A stretch of 64,000 nucleotides of DNA, taken from NCBI RefSeq assembly GCF_023148685.1, contig NZ_JAHXNL010000014.1, positions 29,881 to 93,880 of the forward strand, given 5' to 3'. The stretch comes from Georgenia sp. EYE_87. Its GTDB lineage: Bacteria; Actinomycetota; Actinomycetes; Actinomycetales; Actinomycetaceae. Below are positions 25,739 to 34,857 of this stretch, in pieces; positions within the stretch are counted from its first letter, which is position 1, and each line of letters starts with the position of its first letter. The notes below the pieces were generated by a model. The model was not told the DNA's origin. It was given only the letters and a program-made list of their open reading frames with translations, and did not search any database. Made by a program: the position numbers and the translations under genes.

Positions 25739-27708
25739 GCGGGCACGGCCCCGGCCCCGGCCGCGGACCCGGCATGGGACCCGGCCGCGGGCCTGGCATG
25801 GGGCCCGGCATGGCACCCGTGCAGAAGTCGCTGCACTTCGGCGCCTCTCTGCGCAGACTGCTCGGCGAGCTGCGGCCCGAGCGGGCGTGGCTGGTCCTCA
25901 CCGTCGTCCTCGGGGCCGGGTCGGTGTTCCTCCAGGTGCTCGGGCCCAAGCTGCTCGGCGACGCCACGAACATCGTCTTCGACGGCGTCGTCGGCAAGAT
26001 GCTGCCGCCAGGGGTGAGCAAGGAGCAGGCGATCGCGGGCCTGCGGGCGGCCGGGCAGGACCAGGTGGCGGAGATGGTCTCCGGCATGAACGTCGTCCCC
26101 GGGCAGGGGATCGACTTCGACGCCCTCGGCCGCACCGTTCTCGTGGTGCTGGCCGTCTACGTGGCCGCCGCCGTGCTCGGCTGGGGACAGGGGCTGATCC
26201 TCGCCCACGTCGTGCAGCGCACGGGGTACCGGCTGCGCCGCGACGTCCAGGCGAAGATCGACCGGCTCTCCCTCTCCCACCTGGACTCCCAGGCCCGCGG
26301 GGACACGCTCTCCCGGGTCACGAACGACATCGACAACGTCACCCAGTCGCTGCAGCAGACGCTCTCGCAGCTGATCGTGTCGCTGCTGACGGTCCTCGGC
26401 GTGCTGGCCATGATGTTCTACCTGTCGTGGCAGCTGGCGCTCATCGCGCTGGTGACGGTGCCGGTCTCCGCGTGGCTGACGATGACGATCGCCAAGCGGG
26501 CCCAGCCGGAGTTCGTCGCCCAGTGGAAGTCCACCGGGGACCTCGGCGGCCTGGTCGAGGAGGCCTTCACCGGCCACGAGCTGGTCACGGCCTTCAACAG
26601 CCAGGACGCGTTCACCGACTCCTTCGCCGAGGAGAACGAGCGCCTGTACCGGGCGAGCTTCCGGGCCCAGTTCATCTCCGGGACGATCATGCCGTCGATG
26701 GCGTTCGTCTCGAACCTCAACTACGTGCTGGTCGCCGTGGTGGGCGGGCTGCGGGTGGCGTCCGGCGCGCTGACCCTGGGCGAGGTCCAGGCGTTCATCC
26801 AGTACTCGCGCCAGTTCAGCCAGCCCCTGGCCCAGCTCGCGTCGATGGCGAACCTGGTCCAGTCCGGCGTCGCCTCCGCGGAGCGGATCTTCGAGCTCAT
26901 GGACGCCGAGGAGGAGGTGCCCGACCCGGAGCCCGGGGCCCGCCCCGCCGTCGTCCGCGGCCGGGTGGAGTTCCAGGACGTCAGCTTCCGCTACGAGCCG
27001 GACACCCCCCTGATCGAGCACCTCGACCTGGTGGTCGAGCCCGGCCAGACGGTCGCCGTCGTCGGTCCCACCGGCGCGGGCAAGACCACGCTCGTGAACC
27101 TGATCATGCGGTTCTACGAGATCGACTCGGGCCGGATCCTGCTCGACGGCGTCGACACCCGGACGATGACCCGCGCGGACCTGCGCGCGCAGATCGGCAT
27201 GGTGCTCCAGGACACCTGGCTGTTCCAGGGCACCATCGCGGAGAACATCGCGTTCGGCCGGGACAGGGCGACCGACGAGCAGGTGGAGGTGGCGGGGCGC
27301 GCGACGAGCGTGGAACGGTTCGTCCACTCCCTGCCGGACGGGTACGCCACGGTGGTCGACGACGAGGGCGGCGGGGTCTCGACCGGCGAGAAGCAGCTCA
27401 TCACCATCGCCCGGGCGTTCCTCTCCGACCCGCAGATCCTCATCCTCGACGAGGCCACCAGCTCGGTTGACACCCGGACCGAGGTGCTGGTCCAGCAGGC
27501 GATGAACACGCTGCGGCACGGCCGCACCAGCTTCGTCATCGCCCACCGGCTCTCCACCATCCGCGACGCAGACGTCATCCTCGTCATGGAGTCCGGCCGC
27601 ATCGTGGAGAAGGGCACGCACGCCGGGCTGCTCGAGGCGGGCGGGGCCTACGCCCGGCTGTACGAGGCGCAGTTCGCGGCCCCGGCCGTGGAGGAACGCA
27701 GCGCCTGA
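25735..27708 (+). CDS. ABC exporter half, catalytic subunit (heterodimer subunit 2)
   Basis: 657 residues. A Gly-Pro-Met-rich N-terminal leader (GPGPGRGPGMGPGRGPG) precedes the membrane domain; the extra loop around residues 85-125 (between helices 1 and 2) is long. The ABC domain has Walker A GPTGAGKTT, Walker B ILILDEATSSVD with the catalytic Glu, and a degenerate signature VSTGEKQL instead of LSGGQ. With its partner's intact signature and Asp, this gives one consensus and one degenerate ATP site. Overlaps the first subunit gene by four bases. Confidence 0.92.
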   Translation: MSGHGPGPGRGPGMGPGRGPGMGPGMAPVQKSLHFGASLRRLLGELRPERAWLVLTVVLGAGSVFLQVLGPKLLGDATNIVFDGVVGKMLPPGVSKEQAIAGLRAAGQDQVAEMVSGMNVVPGQGIDFDALGRTVLVVLAVYVAAAVLGWGQGLILAHVVQRTGYRLRRDVQAKIDRLSLSHLDSQARGDTLSRVTNDIDNVTQSLQQTLSQLIVSLLTVLGVLAMMFYLSWQLALIALVTVPVSAWLTMTIAKRAQPEFVAQWKSTGDLGGLVEEAFTGHELVTAFNSQDAFTDSFAEENERLYRASFRAQFISGTIMPSMAFVSNLNYVLVAVVGGLRVASGALTLGEVQAFIQYSRQFSQPLAQLASMANLVQSGVASAERIFELMDAEEEVPDPEPGARPAVVRGRVEFQDVSFRYEPDTPLIEHLDLVVEPGQTVAVVGPTGAGKTTLVNLIMRFYEIDSGRILLDGVDTRTMTRADLRAQIGMVLQDTWLFQGTIAENIAFGRDRATDEQVEVAGRATSVERFVHSLPDGYATVVDDEGGGVSTGEKQLITIARAFLSDPQILILDEATSSVDTRTEVLVQQAMNTLRHGRTSFVIAHRLSTIRDADVILVMESGRIVEKGTHAGLLEAGGAYARLYEAQFAAPAVEERSA

Positions 27709-27862
27709 GGGAACGCCGGGTTCTCAGCGCCTCACGTCGGGCCCGCGGTGGTCCCGCTCGCGCCCGGAAGGACCTTCGTCCGACGGGCCGGCCCGAAGCT
27801 GCGCCTAGCGTCACCTCCAACGAGGCCCGGACCGCCCGGGCTGCCGACACGAGGTGATCCTC

Positions 27863-28633
27863 ATGGTCTTTCCGGTGCTCGAGGGCAGGGTCGCGGTGGT
27901 CACCGGCGCCGCGATGGGGATGGGCGAGGCGACCGCCCGCCTGTTCGCCCAGGCCGGTGCCAAGGTCGTGATCGCCGACATCAACGAGGAGGCCGGACGT
28001 GCGACGACGGACGCGCTGCGTGCGGACGGGCTGGAGGTCGCCTTCGTGCGCGCGGACGTCTCGTCGGCGTCCAGCGTCGAGGCGATGGTCGCGTTCGCCG
28101 TGCAGACGTACGGGCGGCTCGACTGCGCGGTGAACAACGCCGCCATGACGCCGGACACCCACCCGGTCGCCGAGCTCGACGAGAGCGAGTTCGACCGGCT
28201 CATCGCCGTGGACCTCAAGGGCGTCGCGCTGTGCCTGACGTACGAGATCCGCCAGATGCTCGCCCAGGGCGGCGGCGGCGCGATCGTGAACATCTCGTCC
28301 GTCTCGGGAGTGCGACCCCAGCCCAACAACCTGGCCTACGTCGCGGCGAAGCACGCCGTCATCGGCATGACCAAGGTGGCCTCCCTGGAGTACGCCCCGT
28401 CGGGCATCCGCGTCAACAGCGTGGGGCCGGGCGCCATCGACACCCCGATGCTGCGGGGAGCCTTGGAGACGATCGGGGCGACGGAGGAAGAGTTCGCGCC
28501 CCAGTTGAGCCTTCTCGGCCGCTTCGGCCAGCCGTCGGAGGTGGCGGAGGCGAGCATGTGGCTGTGCTCGGACCAGTCCTCCTACGTCACCGGTGCGCTG
28601 CTCATGGTCGACGCGGGCTACACCTCGCGCTGA
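27863..28633 (+). CDS. short-chain dehydrogenase/reductase
   Basis: 256 residues. Classical SDR: VTGAAMGMGEA cofactor loop, AVNNAAM (NNA in place of NAG), catalytic Ser in NISSVSG and YVAAKHAVIG with Tyr and Lys. Asp-38 in VIADINEEA after strand beta-2 suggests NAD(H) preference. The ATG at 27863 is chosen because GAGGTGAT ends four bases before it; a GTG at 27854 is an alternative. Substrate unknown; not paired with other fatty acid genes, so not called FabG. Confidence 0.85.
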   Translation: MVFPVLEGRVAVVTGAAMGMGEATARLFAQAGAKVVIADINEEAGRATTDALRADGLEVAFVRADVSSASSVEAMVAFAVQTYGRLDCAVNNAAMTPDTHPVAELDESEFDRLIAVDLKGVALCLTYEIRQMLAQGGGGAIVNISSVSGVRPQPNNLAYVAAKHAVIGMTKVASLEYAPSGIRVNSVGPGAIDTPMLRGALETIGATEEEFAPQLSLLGRFGQPSEVAEASMWLCSDQSSYVTGALLMVDAGYTSR

Positions 28634-28663
28634 GGTCGGTCGGCGGCACGGGATGATGGTCCC

Positions 28664-29521
28664 GTGCCGCTGATCCGCATCAACGACCCCGACGACGACC
28701 GGCTCGGGGACTACACCAACCTCACCGACGTCGCGCTGCGCTCCAAGCACGAGCCCGCCAAGGGCCTGTACATCGCCGAGAGCTCCAACGTCATCTCCCG
28801 CGCCGTCGAGGCGGGCCACCGGCCCCGGTCCTTCCTCATGGCCGAGAAGTGGCTGGCGTCGATGGCCGCGGTCATCACCGCCGCGACCGGGGGGGACGAC
28901 GGCGGGGCCGACGTCCCGGTCTTCGTCGCCGAGGAGCCGGTGCTGCGTGCCATCACCGGCTTCCACCTGCACCGCGGGGCCCTCGCCGCGATGCACCGGC
29001 CTCCGCTGCTCGGGGTGCGTGAGCTGCTCGCCTCGGCACGCGGGGGACAGGGTGCGCGCCGGGTCGCCATCCTCGAGGACATCGTCGACCACACCAACGT
29101 CGGTGCCATGTTCCGCTCGGCGGCCGGCCTCGGCGTCGACGCCGTGCTGGTGACCCCGCGCTGCGCCGACCCGCTGTACCGGCGCAGCGTCCGGGTCTCG
29201 ATGGGCACGGTGTTCCAGGTGCCGTGGACGCGCCTCACGGTGTGGCCCGGCGCCGTGGAGAAGCTGCACGACGCCGGCTACACCGTGGCCGCGCTCGCGC
29301 TCTCGGACGACTCGGTCAGCCTGGACGAGTTCGTCGCGTCCCCCGCCGTACGCGCGCCGGGGTCGAAGCTGGCCCTGGTGCTCGGCACCGAGGGCGACGG
29401 GCTCGCGCGCAGCACGGTGGAGGCGGCCGACGCCGTCGTGCGGATCCCGATGTCCGGCGGGGTGGACTCGCTCAACGTCGCCGCCGCCTCCGCCGTCGCC
29501 TTCTGGGCCACACGCGCATGA
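28664..29521 (+). CDS. TrmH/SpoU family RNA 2'-O-methyltransferase
   Basis: 285 residues. SPOUT knot motifs: EDIVDHTNVGAMFRSAAGLGVDAVLVTPRCADPLYRRSVRVSMG (motif 1 Asn and Arg), LVLGTEGDGLA (motif 2) and IPMSGGVDSLNVAAASAVAFW (motif 3). The N-terminal extension LKSKHEPAKGLYIAESSNVI-like region is the substrate-binding domain. It should methylate ribose in rRNA or tRNA; the target is not clear. GTG at 28664 is six bases after GATGAT (28652-28657), a possible leaderless start. Confidence 0.88.
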   Translation: MPLIRINDPDDDRLGDYTNLTDVALRSKHEPAKGLYIAESSNVISRAVEAGHRPRSFLMAEKWLASMAAVITAATGGDDGGADVPVFVAEEPVLRAITGFHLHRGALAAMHRPPLLGVRELLASARGGQGARRVAILEDIVDHTNVGAMFRSAAGLGVDAVLVTPRCADPLYRRSVRVSMGTVFQVPWTRLTVWPGAVEKLHDAGYTVAALALSDDSVSLDEFVASPAVRAPGSKLALVLGTEGDGLARSTVEAADAVVRIPMSGGVDSLNVAAASAVAFWATRA

Positions 29522-29630
29522 TCGACGGCGGAGCGGCCGCCGGGGAATCGACGCTCCCGCCTCACACCCCTCCCGGGCGGGGTCGGTCCGGGCCAGGATG
29601 GCCCCACCGAGTGGAGGAGGCGCGGACCCC

Positions 29631-30134
29631 GTGACGCACCCGATCATGTTCGATGACGACGATCCGTACCTCGCCCGCGTGCGCGAGCTTGCCCTCGCGT
29701 TCCCGGAGGCGGAGGAGCGGGTCGCCCACGGCCGGCCGCACTTCCGGGTGCGCAAGGTCTTCGCCGTGTACGGGTCGAGCACGAAAGGGGCCGCGGACGT
29801 GCGGACCCGATACCCGCACGGGCTGGTCGTGCTCCCCGAGGACTCCGACCGCGCGGCCCTGAGCGAGGACCCGCGCACCTTCGTCCCCGCTTACCTTGCG
29901 CCGTCGGGCTGGGTGGGTCTCGACCTTTCTGCCAGCGGCGGAGGTCCCGAAGGGGTGGACTGGCAGGAGGTCGCCGAGCTTCTCGACTGCTCCTACCGTC
30001 AGGTCGCGACACGGCGGCAGATCGCCCGCCTGGACGAGGAGGGCGGTCCGGCCGACCTGCGCACCAGCGATGCGCCTGACCGTGGTCGCGGTCCAGGCGC
30101 TTCACCGCTCCAGCCCCGGCAGCCGGCGTCGTAG
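29631..30134 (+). CDS. MmcQ/YjbR family protein
   Basis: 167 residues. The fold is recognised from LALAFPEAEERVAHGRPHFRVRKVFAVYG at the N terminus and APSGWVGLDLSA...DWQEVAELLDCSYRQVA near the end, as in the cyanate-lyase-like MmcQ/YjbR proteins, often annotated as DNA-binding. GTG at 29631 is chosen by GGAGGAGG ten bases upstream. The last 30 residues are low-complexity. An HNH nuclease gene follows 66 bases later. Confidence 0.78.
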   Translation: MTHPIMFDDDDPYLARVRELALAFPEAEERVAHGRPHFRVRKVFAVYGSSTKGAADVRTRYPHGLVVLPEDSDRAALSEDPRTFVPAYLAPSGWVGLDLSASGGGPEGVDWQEVAELLDCSYRQVATRRQIARLDEEGGPADLRTSDAPDRGRGPGASPLQPRQPAS

Positions 30135-30188
30135 CCGCGCGTTTCCACAGGCCGGGCCTGGTTCGAGGCGCATGTCGGACCCCGCGCC

Positions 30189-30194
30189 TACGGT
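30189..30194 (+). promoter_or_regulatory. -10 box of the first DUF222-HNH gene, leaderless
   Basis: TACGGT six bases before the ATG at 30201; no ribosome site is present. Confidence 0.5.
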
Positions 30195-30200
30195 AGACAC

Positions 30201-32084
30201 ATGTTCGAAGGCGGGGTTCGCGGGGACGGTGATAAGGGTGCCGCCGGGGCCTCCGTCTCCGTGCTGGAGCGGGTGGTCGCCGCCAGCGTGGTGTCACGTC
30301 CGCCGCCGGCGGCCTCCGGTGCCACTGCCGCGGCCTCCGGGATGGCTGCTGCGGGCTACCGGATGGCGGCCGTCGAGGGCTTCGGGGTAGTGCCGGTCAC
30401 GGTGGAGGCGGCCGGTGCGCGGCTCGAGCTGTACCCGCCCGCGCGGGGGCCGGTCCTCGTCCTCGACATCGACCTCGGAGTCTCCACCGACTCTGACGAC
30501 GCCCCCGCCACCGACTCGCCAGCCTCTGACACGACAGCCCCTGACACCTGCCCCGACGTTAGTCACGCCGGTTCTGCTGCAGAGTCCGACACCGCCAGGC
30601 CCCCCGCCGCCGGCGATGCGGGGGGCCGTCCGCTGCCGTGGTGGGCGGCTGTGCCAATTGGTGCGGCGCCTGCGCCGGACTCGGGGATGCTGCCCGCGCC
30701 GGGTGACCCGGCCCTGACTGAGGCGTTCTCCCGCGGGCTCGTGGACCGGGAGGCTGATGCGGCCGGGGCCTCGGTGCTCGAGGGCCTGCCCGGCGGGCCG
30801 GAGCTCGCCGCCGTGCTGGCGCCGCTGGCACCCGGCCAGCTGGGGGAGGCGAGCCTGGTCGAGGCGGTCGCCGGGTACGAGCGGGTGGCTTCGTGGGCGA
30901 TGGCGATGCAGGCCGCTCATGTGCGGGAGCTGACCGACCGGCAGGGGCTGACGTCGAAGGCGGCGGATCAGGCGTCCGCGGAGGTCGCCGCTCGGCTGGG
31001 GTCGACCAACGCGGTCGGGTCGGCCAAGGTCAACCTTGCCGCGGCCCTGGACAGCTTCCCCGAGGTCGCCGACGCCCTGGGCACCGGGCGCATCGACGCC
31101 CGCAAGGCGAACGTGCTGACCTCCCGTGAGCCGGGCCTGAGCACAGCCGAGCACCGACGGGTGGTCACCGAGCTGCTCAGGGAGGCGGACCGGCTCTGCG
31201 GGCCCAGGTTGCGCCACCGGCTGCGAGCGGCCGCCCTCCGTGCGAACCCAGAGGCCGGCGCCGAGCGGCGGGAGAAGGAGCACGCCGCCCGGAAGGTCAC
31301 CGTCACCGCGGCACCGGACGGGATGAGCTGGATCACCGCCTACGTGCGCGCTGACAAAGCACACACCGTCAAGGTGGCACTGGACGCGCTCGCCGAGGCC
31401 GCCGTGGCCGACGCAGATCCCGGCGAGGACCCGCGCACCCGCGACCAGGTCCGCGCCGACGCCTTTGTCGACCTCTTTGCCGGCGTCCTCGACCGAGGGG
31501 TCGACCTCGCCGGCCACCCGCTGCCCCCAGGACGGGTGAGCCGGGCGGGGGCGCAGATCACGGTCGGGGCCGGAACCTTGCTGGGGCTGGACGCGAACGC
31601 AGGGTACCTGGCTGGGTACGGCCCGATCCCGGCGGAGCTCGCCCGGCAGATCGCGCAGGACGCCACCTGGCGGGCGTTGCTGACCGATCGGGACGGCCAC
31701 TTCAAGGACCTCAGCACCCGGGCGTACCGGCCCGGGGCGGACCTGACACGCACCGTCCAGGCCAGGGATGTCACGTGCACGTTCCCCGGGTGCGCGCGCC
31801 CGTCGATCGTGTGCGACATCGATCATCGCATCGAGTACGACCCGGCGATCTCGCACCTGGTGAAGCAGACCAGCGTCTGCAACCTCCACCCGCTGTGCCG
31901 GCGACATCACAACCTCAAGACCACGAGGCGCTGGGACGTCATCCGCGAGCGGGACGGGACGCTGCTGTGGATCCCGGCCCGCACGGGCCACCGGTACCGG
32001 CACGTGCCCGACCCGCCCGCTGGAGTCTCGGCCACCGCAAGCCGCTGGGCCGCCCTCTTCGCCGGCAGCGACCCACCATTCTGA
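30201..32084 (+). CDS. DUF222-HNH endonuclease (13E12-type), copy 1
   Basis: 627 residues. N-terminal part is low-complexity (Ala/Pro/Asp/Thr to about residue 150), then the helical DUF222 domain, and a C-terminal HNH domain near 530-580: CTFPGCARPSIVCDIDHRIEYDPAISHLVKQTSVCNLHPLCRRHHNLKT, with zinc Cys pairs, DH, N and HH intact. These are actinobacterial 13E12-repeat proteins, present in many divergent copies per genome; function uncertain, possibly DNA repair or a mobile homing nuclease. A second copy lies 26 kb away. Start ATG follows TACGGT by six bases. Confidence 0.88.
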   Translation: MFEGGVRGDGDKGAAGASVSVLERVVAASVVSRPPPAASGATAAASGMAAAGYRMAAVEGFGVVPVTVEAAGARLELYPPARGPVLVLDIDLGVSTDSDDAPATDSPASDTTAPDTCPDVSHAGSAAESDTARPPAAGDAGGRPLPWWAAVPIGAAPAPDSGMLPAPGDPALTEAFSRGLVDREADAAGASVLEGLPGGPELAAVLAPLAPGQLGEASLVEAVAGYERVASWAMAMQAAHVRELTDRQGLTSKAADQASAEVAARLGSTNAVGSAKVNLAAALDSFPEVADALGTGRIDARKANVLTSREPGLSTAEHRRVVTELLREADRLCGPRLRHRLRAAALRANPEAGAERREKEHAARKVTVTAAPDGMSWITAYVRADKAHTVKVALDALAEAAVADADPGEDPRTRDQVRADAFVDLFAGVLDRGVDLAGHPLPPGRVSRAGAQITVGAGTLLGLDANAGYLAGYGPIPAELARQIAQDATWRALLTDRDGHFKDLSTRAYRPGADLTRTVQARDVTCTFPGCARPSIVCDIDHRIEYDPAISHLVKQTSVCNLHPLCRRHHNLKTTRRWDVIRERDGTLLWIPARTGHRYRHVPDPPAGVSATASRWAALFAGSDPPF

Positions 32085-32182
32085 GTCCGGCGCTCCCGCG
32101 TGATCACCACATCCGCACCACGTCCTCGCAACCGTGGCCCCCACCCGCCCGCTCACGAACGGACACCACAGATCACGGCGGG

Positions 32183-32208
32183 GACCGACGCACACCCGTG
32201 CGTCGGTC
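32183..32208. terminator. hairpin terminator between convergent genes
   Basis: A perfect 11-base stem (GACCGACGCAC / GTGCGTCGGTC) with a four-base loop lies between the HNH gene and the minus-strand nitroreductase gene. No clear T run follows on either strand. Confidence 0.65.
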
Positions 32209-32258
32209 ACTCGTGCGAGGTTCCATGACCCCGTCCGGCAACTGTTGAGGGCGTCGCC

Positions 32259-32642
32259 TCAGGGTTCGTGCAGCAGCAGGATGTCCGGCGCGCGGATGAG
32301 CCCGAGGATCTGCCGCACCGGCACGGGTGCCCAGGACCGCGCCGCGTCGTGGATCACGCGCGGCTCGACCAGCTCGACCACCCGGCCGCGGGTGAGCAGC
32401 GTGCAGCCACCTGCGGCGAGGACGTTGCGCACCCACTGTGCGTCGCGTCCGTAGGTGAGCGCGATGCGGTAGCCGCGCTCGCCGTCGCGGAAGACGTTGA
32501 CCGGGATCGTGTAGACGCGCCCCGACCGGCGCCCGACGTGGGTGAGCAGCCCGAAGAGGGGAAGGTGGCCGGCCACCCGGCTCATCAGCGGGTTGAGCAC
32601 GTGCCGGTTCGCGCGGGCGACGACGTGCGGGATCGGGCTCAC
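32259..32642 (-). CDS. deazaflavin-dependent nitroreductase-family protein
   Basis: 127 residues. Small split-barrel protein of the Ddn family: LTHVGRRSGRVYTIPVNVF is the conserved cofactor-binding start of the barrel, followed by YRIALTYGRDAQWVRNVLAAGGCTLLTRGRVVELVEP. Relatives bind F420 (or FMN) and reduce quinones or nitroimidazoles. GTG at 32642 has GGAGGAG upstream, so it is a standard start. Tandem 20-base repeats lie just upstream. Confidence 0.85.
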   Translation of the reverse strand: MSPIPHVVARANRHVLNPLMSRVAGHLPLFGLLTHVGRRSGRVYTIPVNVFRDGERGYRIALTYGRDAQWVRNVLAAGGCTLLTRGRVVELVEPRVIHDAARSWAPVPVRQILGLIRAPDILLLHEP

Positions 32643-32658
32643 CTCGACTCCTCCGCCA

Positions 32659-32718
32659 GATGGTGCTCAAGGTAGTCGGATGGTGCTCACGGTAGTCGGA
32701 TGACGCTCGAGGTACGTG
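32659..32718. repeat. three tandem 20-base repeats upstream of the Ddn-like gene
   Basis: GATGGTGCTCAAGGTAGTCG (32659-32678), then one change in 32679-32698, then a more diverged copy (GATGACGCTCGAGGTACGTG, 32699-32718). They lie 17 bases upstream of the minus-strand start and before the divergent DUF2277 gene; repeated operator sites are one possibility. Confidence 0.8.
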
Positions 32719-32834
32719 GGCCATCGGGACTCTCCGACTGGTGCGCGCGGCGACGGTCCGGGTCGGCGAGGCGCCCGTTCGCCAGGGAGCGCCGTCCCCT
32801 TCTGTGGAGCGCGAGGCCGTGGCACGCTGGCGGT

Positions 32835-33113
32835 ATGTGCCGAAACATCCACCCGCTGCACAACTTCGCGCCGCCGGCCACCACCGACGAGGTGCGCGCG
32901 GCCTCTCTCCAGTACGTCCGTAAGGTCGCCGGCATGACGAAGCCGTCCCAGGCGAACCAGGAGGCCTTCGACCACGCCGTGGAGCACATCGCGGCGATCA
33001 CTCAGGAGCTGCTCGACTCCCTCGTCACCAGCGCACCGCCGAAGGACCGGGAGACCGAGGCGGAGAAGGCCCGCGAGCGCAGCCGTCGCCGGTACGCGCA
33101 GCAGCCCGCCTGA
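32835..33113 (+). CDS. DUF2277 family protein
   Basis: 92 residues. MCRNIHPLHNFAPPATTDEVRAASLQYVRKVAGMTKPSQAN is the DUF2277 signature, followed by a charged helical tail. Small soluble protein, unknown function. Start ATG is six bases after CACGCT (32823-32828), which fits a leaderless transcript. Ends seven bases from the convergent SulP gene. Confidence 0.85.
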   Translation: MCRNIHPLHNFAPPATTDEVRAASLQYVRKVAGMTKPSQANQEAFDHAVEHIAAITQELLDSLVTSAPPKDRETEAEKARERSRRRYAQQPA

Positions 33114-33120
33114 CCAGACC

Positions 33121-34857
33121 TCAGCGCACGGGCCTCAGGGCGCACTGGAGCGACCAGATGTCGGCGAGTTCGTAGCGCACGTGGTTGCGGGCGTGCGCGA
33201 CGGCCGCCGGCAGGTCCGTGAAGTAGTGGTCCGGGCTCCCGAGCGTGCCGAGCACGCCCAGGGCCCTCGACATCCGCAGCTGCTCGGCGTCCAGTCCCTT
33301 GAGGAGCACCGTCACGCCGCGACGCTGAAGGTCGGCGATGATCTCCTGCAGCGCGTTCGCGCCGGAGGTGTCCATCACCCGCACCTCCGTGAGCACGAGC
33401 ACGATGACGTGGACGTCCTTGACGGTGGCGATCTCGTCGAGGAACTGCTTCGTGCCGCCGAAGAACAGGGCACCGTGGAAGCGGTAGACGGCAATGTGCT
33501 CGTCCAGGAGGGCGTCCTCGTCGGCCGCGTCGAGGCCCTCGGACACCCGCACGCGGTCGAGGCCCGAGACGCGCGACATCGACCGCACAGCGAGCAGGGC
33601 GGCGACGGCGACCCCCACCTGCACCGCCACGACAAGGTCGAACACGATCGTCACGGCGATCGTCACGAGGAAGACCGTGCCGTCGGCGCGGGTGGCCCGC
33701 AGGATCGAGCGGGCGGTGCCGAGGTCGATCATCCGCAGGGCGGTGACGATGAGGACGCCGGCGAGGGCGGACATCGGGATGAGCGCGACCAGGGGCGTGG
33801 CCACCAGCACCACCAGCGTGAGGACGACGGCGTGACTCGCCGAGGCCACCCGGGTGCGGGCCCCGGCCCGCACGTTCACCGCGGTGCGGGCGATCGCGCC
33901 GGTGGCGGGCATGCCCCCGAACATGCCGCTGGCCACGTTCGCCAGCCCCTGCCCGACGAGCTCCCGGTCGGCGTCGGTGTCCGGCACGCGCTCGACCATG
34001 CCGTCGGCCACGCGCGCCGAGAGCAGGCTCTCCAGCGCGGCGAGCGCGGCGATGGCCATGGCCGACGGCAGCATCGCTGCGATCGCCGAGGTGTCCCAGC
34101 CCGGCAGCGACGGCGTGGGCAGGGTGGCGGGCAGCGCGCCGATCCGGTCGACGTCGAGGTGGAGCAGCTCGGCGACGACGGTCGCGACGAGCACCGCGAC
34201 GAGCGAGGCGGGCAGCGACCGGCGCACCCGGCCCAGCACGAGCATGAGGACGATGACACCGGCGGTCACGGCCAGCGGCAGGGCCGCCCGTGACCAGTCG
34301 GTCTCCTGGGCGGTGCGCAGGGCCACGACGGCGGCGTTCTCGCCGTCGGCCTTGGGGGTGTCGAGGGCGAGCGGTACCTGCTGCAGGAAGATGATGACGC
34401 CAATGCCGAGGGTGAAGCCCTCGACCACCGGCCACGGGATGACCGAGACCAGCTTCCCCATCCCCATCAGACCCATGAGGACGATGAGGAAGCCCGCGAG
34501 GATCGCCAGGGCGAAGACGGCGTCCACGCCGTAGCGGGCGACGACGGGGACGAGCACCACCGTCATCGCCCCCGTCGGCCCGGAGACCTGGAGGTGGGAG
34601 CCGCCGAAGACGGCCGCGACGAAACCCGCGACGATCGCCGTGACGAGCCCGGCAGCAGCGCCGACGCCGGAGGCGACGCCGAACCCGAGCGCGAGGGGGA
34701 GCGCCACGATGCCGACCGTGACTCCGGCGACGAGGTCGTGCCGCCAGGAGCGGGGCAGCTCGGCGTAGTCGCTGCGGCGGGGGAGCGTGAGGGCGGCCAG
34801 CCGGCGCGCGGCCGCGCGCCAGGTGAACTTCGGCTGCGAGGCGGGGATGGTGCTCAT
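33121..34857 (-). CDS. SulP family anion transporter with STAS domain
   Basis: 578 residues. The N-terminal 400 residues form the SLC26/SulP membrane domain (about 11-14 helices; LALGFGVASGVGAAAGLVTAIVAGFVAAVFGGSHLQVSGPTGAMT is the conserved entrance), and the C-terminal STAS domain (about 430-560, LFFGGTKQFLDEIATVKDVHVIVLVLTEVRVMDTSGANAL) closes the protein. Substrate could be sulfate, bicarbonate or another anion. It starts by ATGA overlap with the ArsR regulator gene, so the two are co-transcribed and probably jointly controlled. Confidence 0.9.
   Translation of the reverse strand: MSTIPASQPKFTWRAAARRLAALTLPRRSDYAELPRSWRHDLVAGVTVGIVALPLALGFGVASGVGAAAGLVTAIVAGFVAAVFGGSHLQVSGPTGAMTVVLVPVVARYGVDAVFALAILAGFLIVLMGLMGMGKLVSVIPWPVVEGFTLGIGVIIFLQQVPLALDTPKADGENAAVVALRTAQETDWSRAALPLAVTAGVIVLMLVLGRVRRSLPASLVAVLVATVVAELLHLDVDRIGALPATLPTPSLPGWDTSAIAAMLPSAMAIAALAALESLLSARVADGMVERVPDTDADRELVGQGLANVASGMFGGMPATGAIARTAVNVRAGARTRVASASHAVVLTLVVLVATPLVALIPMSALAGVLIVTALRMIDLGTARSILRATRADGTVFLVTIAVTIVFDLVVAVQVGVAVAALLAVRSMSRVSGLDRVRVSEGLDAADEDALLDEHIAVYRFHGALFFGGTKQFLDEIATVKDVHVIVLVLTEVRVMDTSGANALQEIIADLQRRGVTVLLKGLDAEQLRMSRALGVLGTLGSPDHYFTDLPAAVAHARNHVRYELADIWSLQCALRPVR

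Noticed and set aside
27863..28633. Calling the second SDR gene a FabG paralogue
   Set aside because: It has the NAD-type Asp and NNA motif and is not in a fatty acid cluster; only the family is supported.
30150..30220. A LexA box before HNH copy 1
   Set aside because: The only candidate halves (TTCGAAGG near the start) have five-base spacing and poor match; not comparable to the boxes at 46.9, 52.7 and 58.2 kb.
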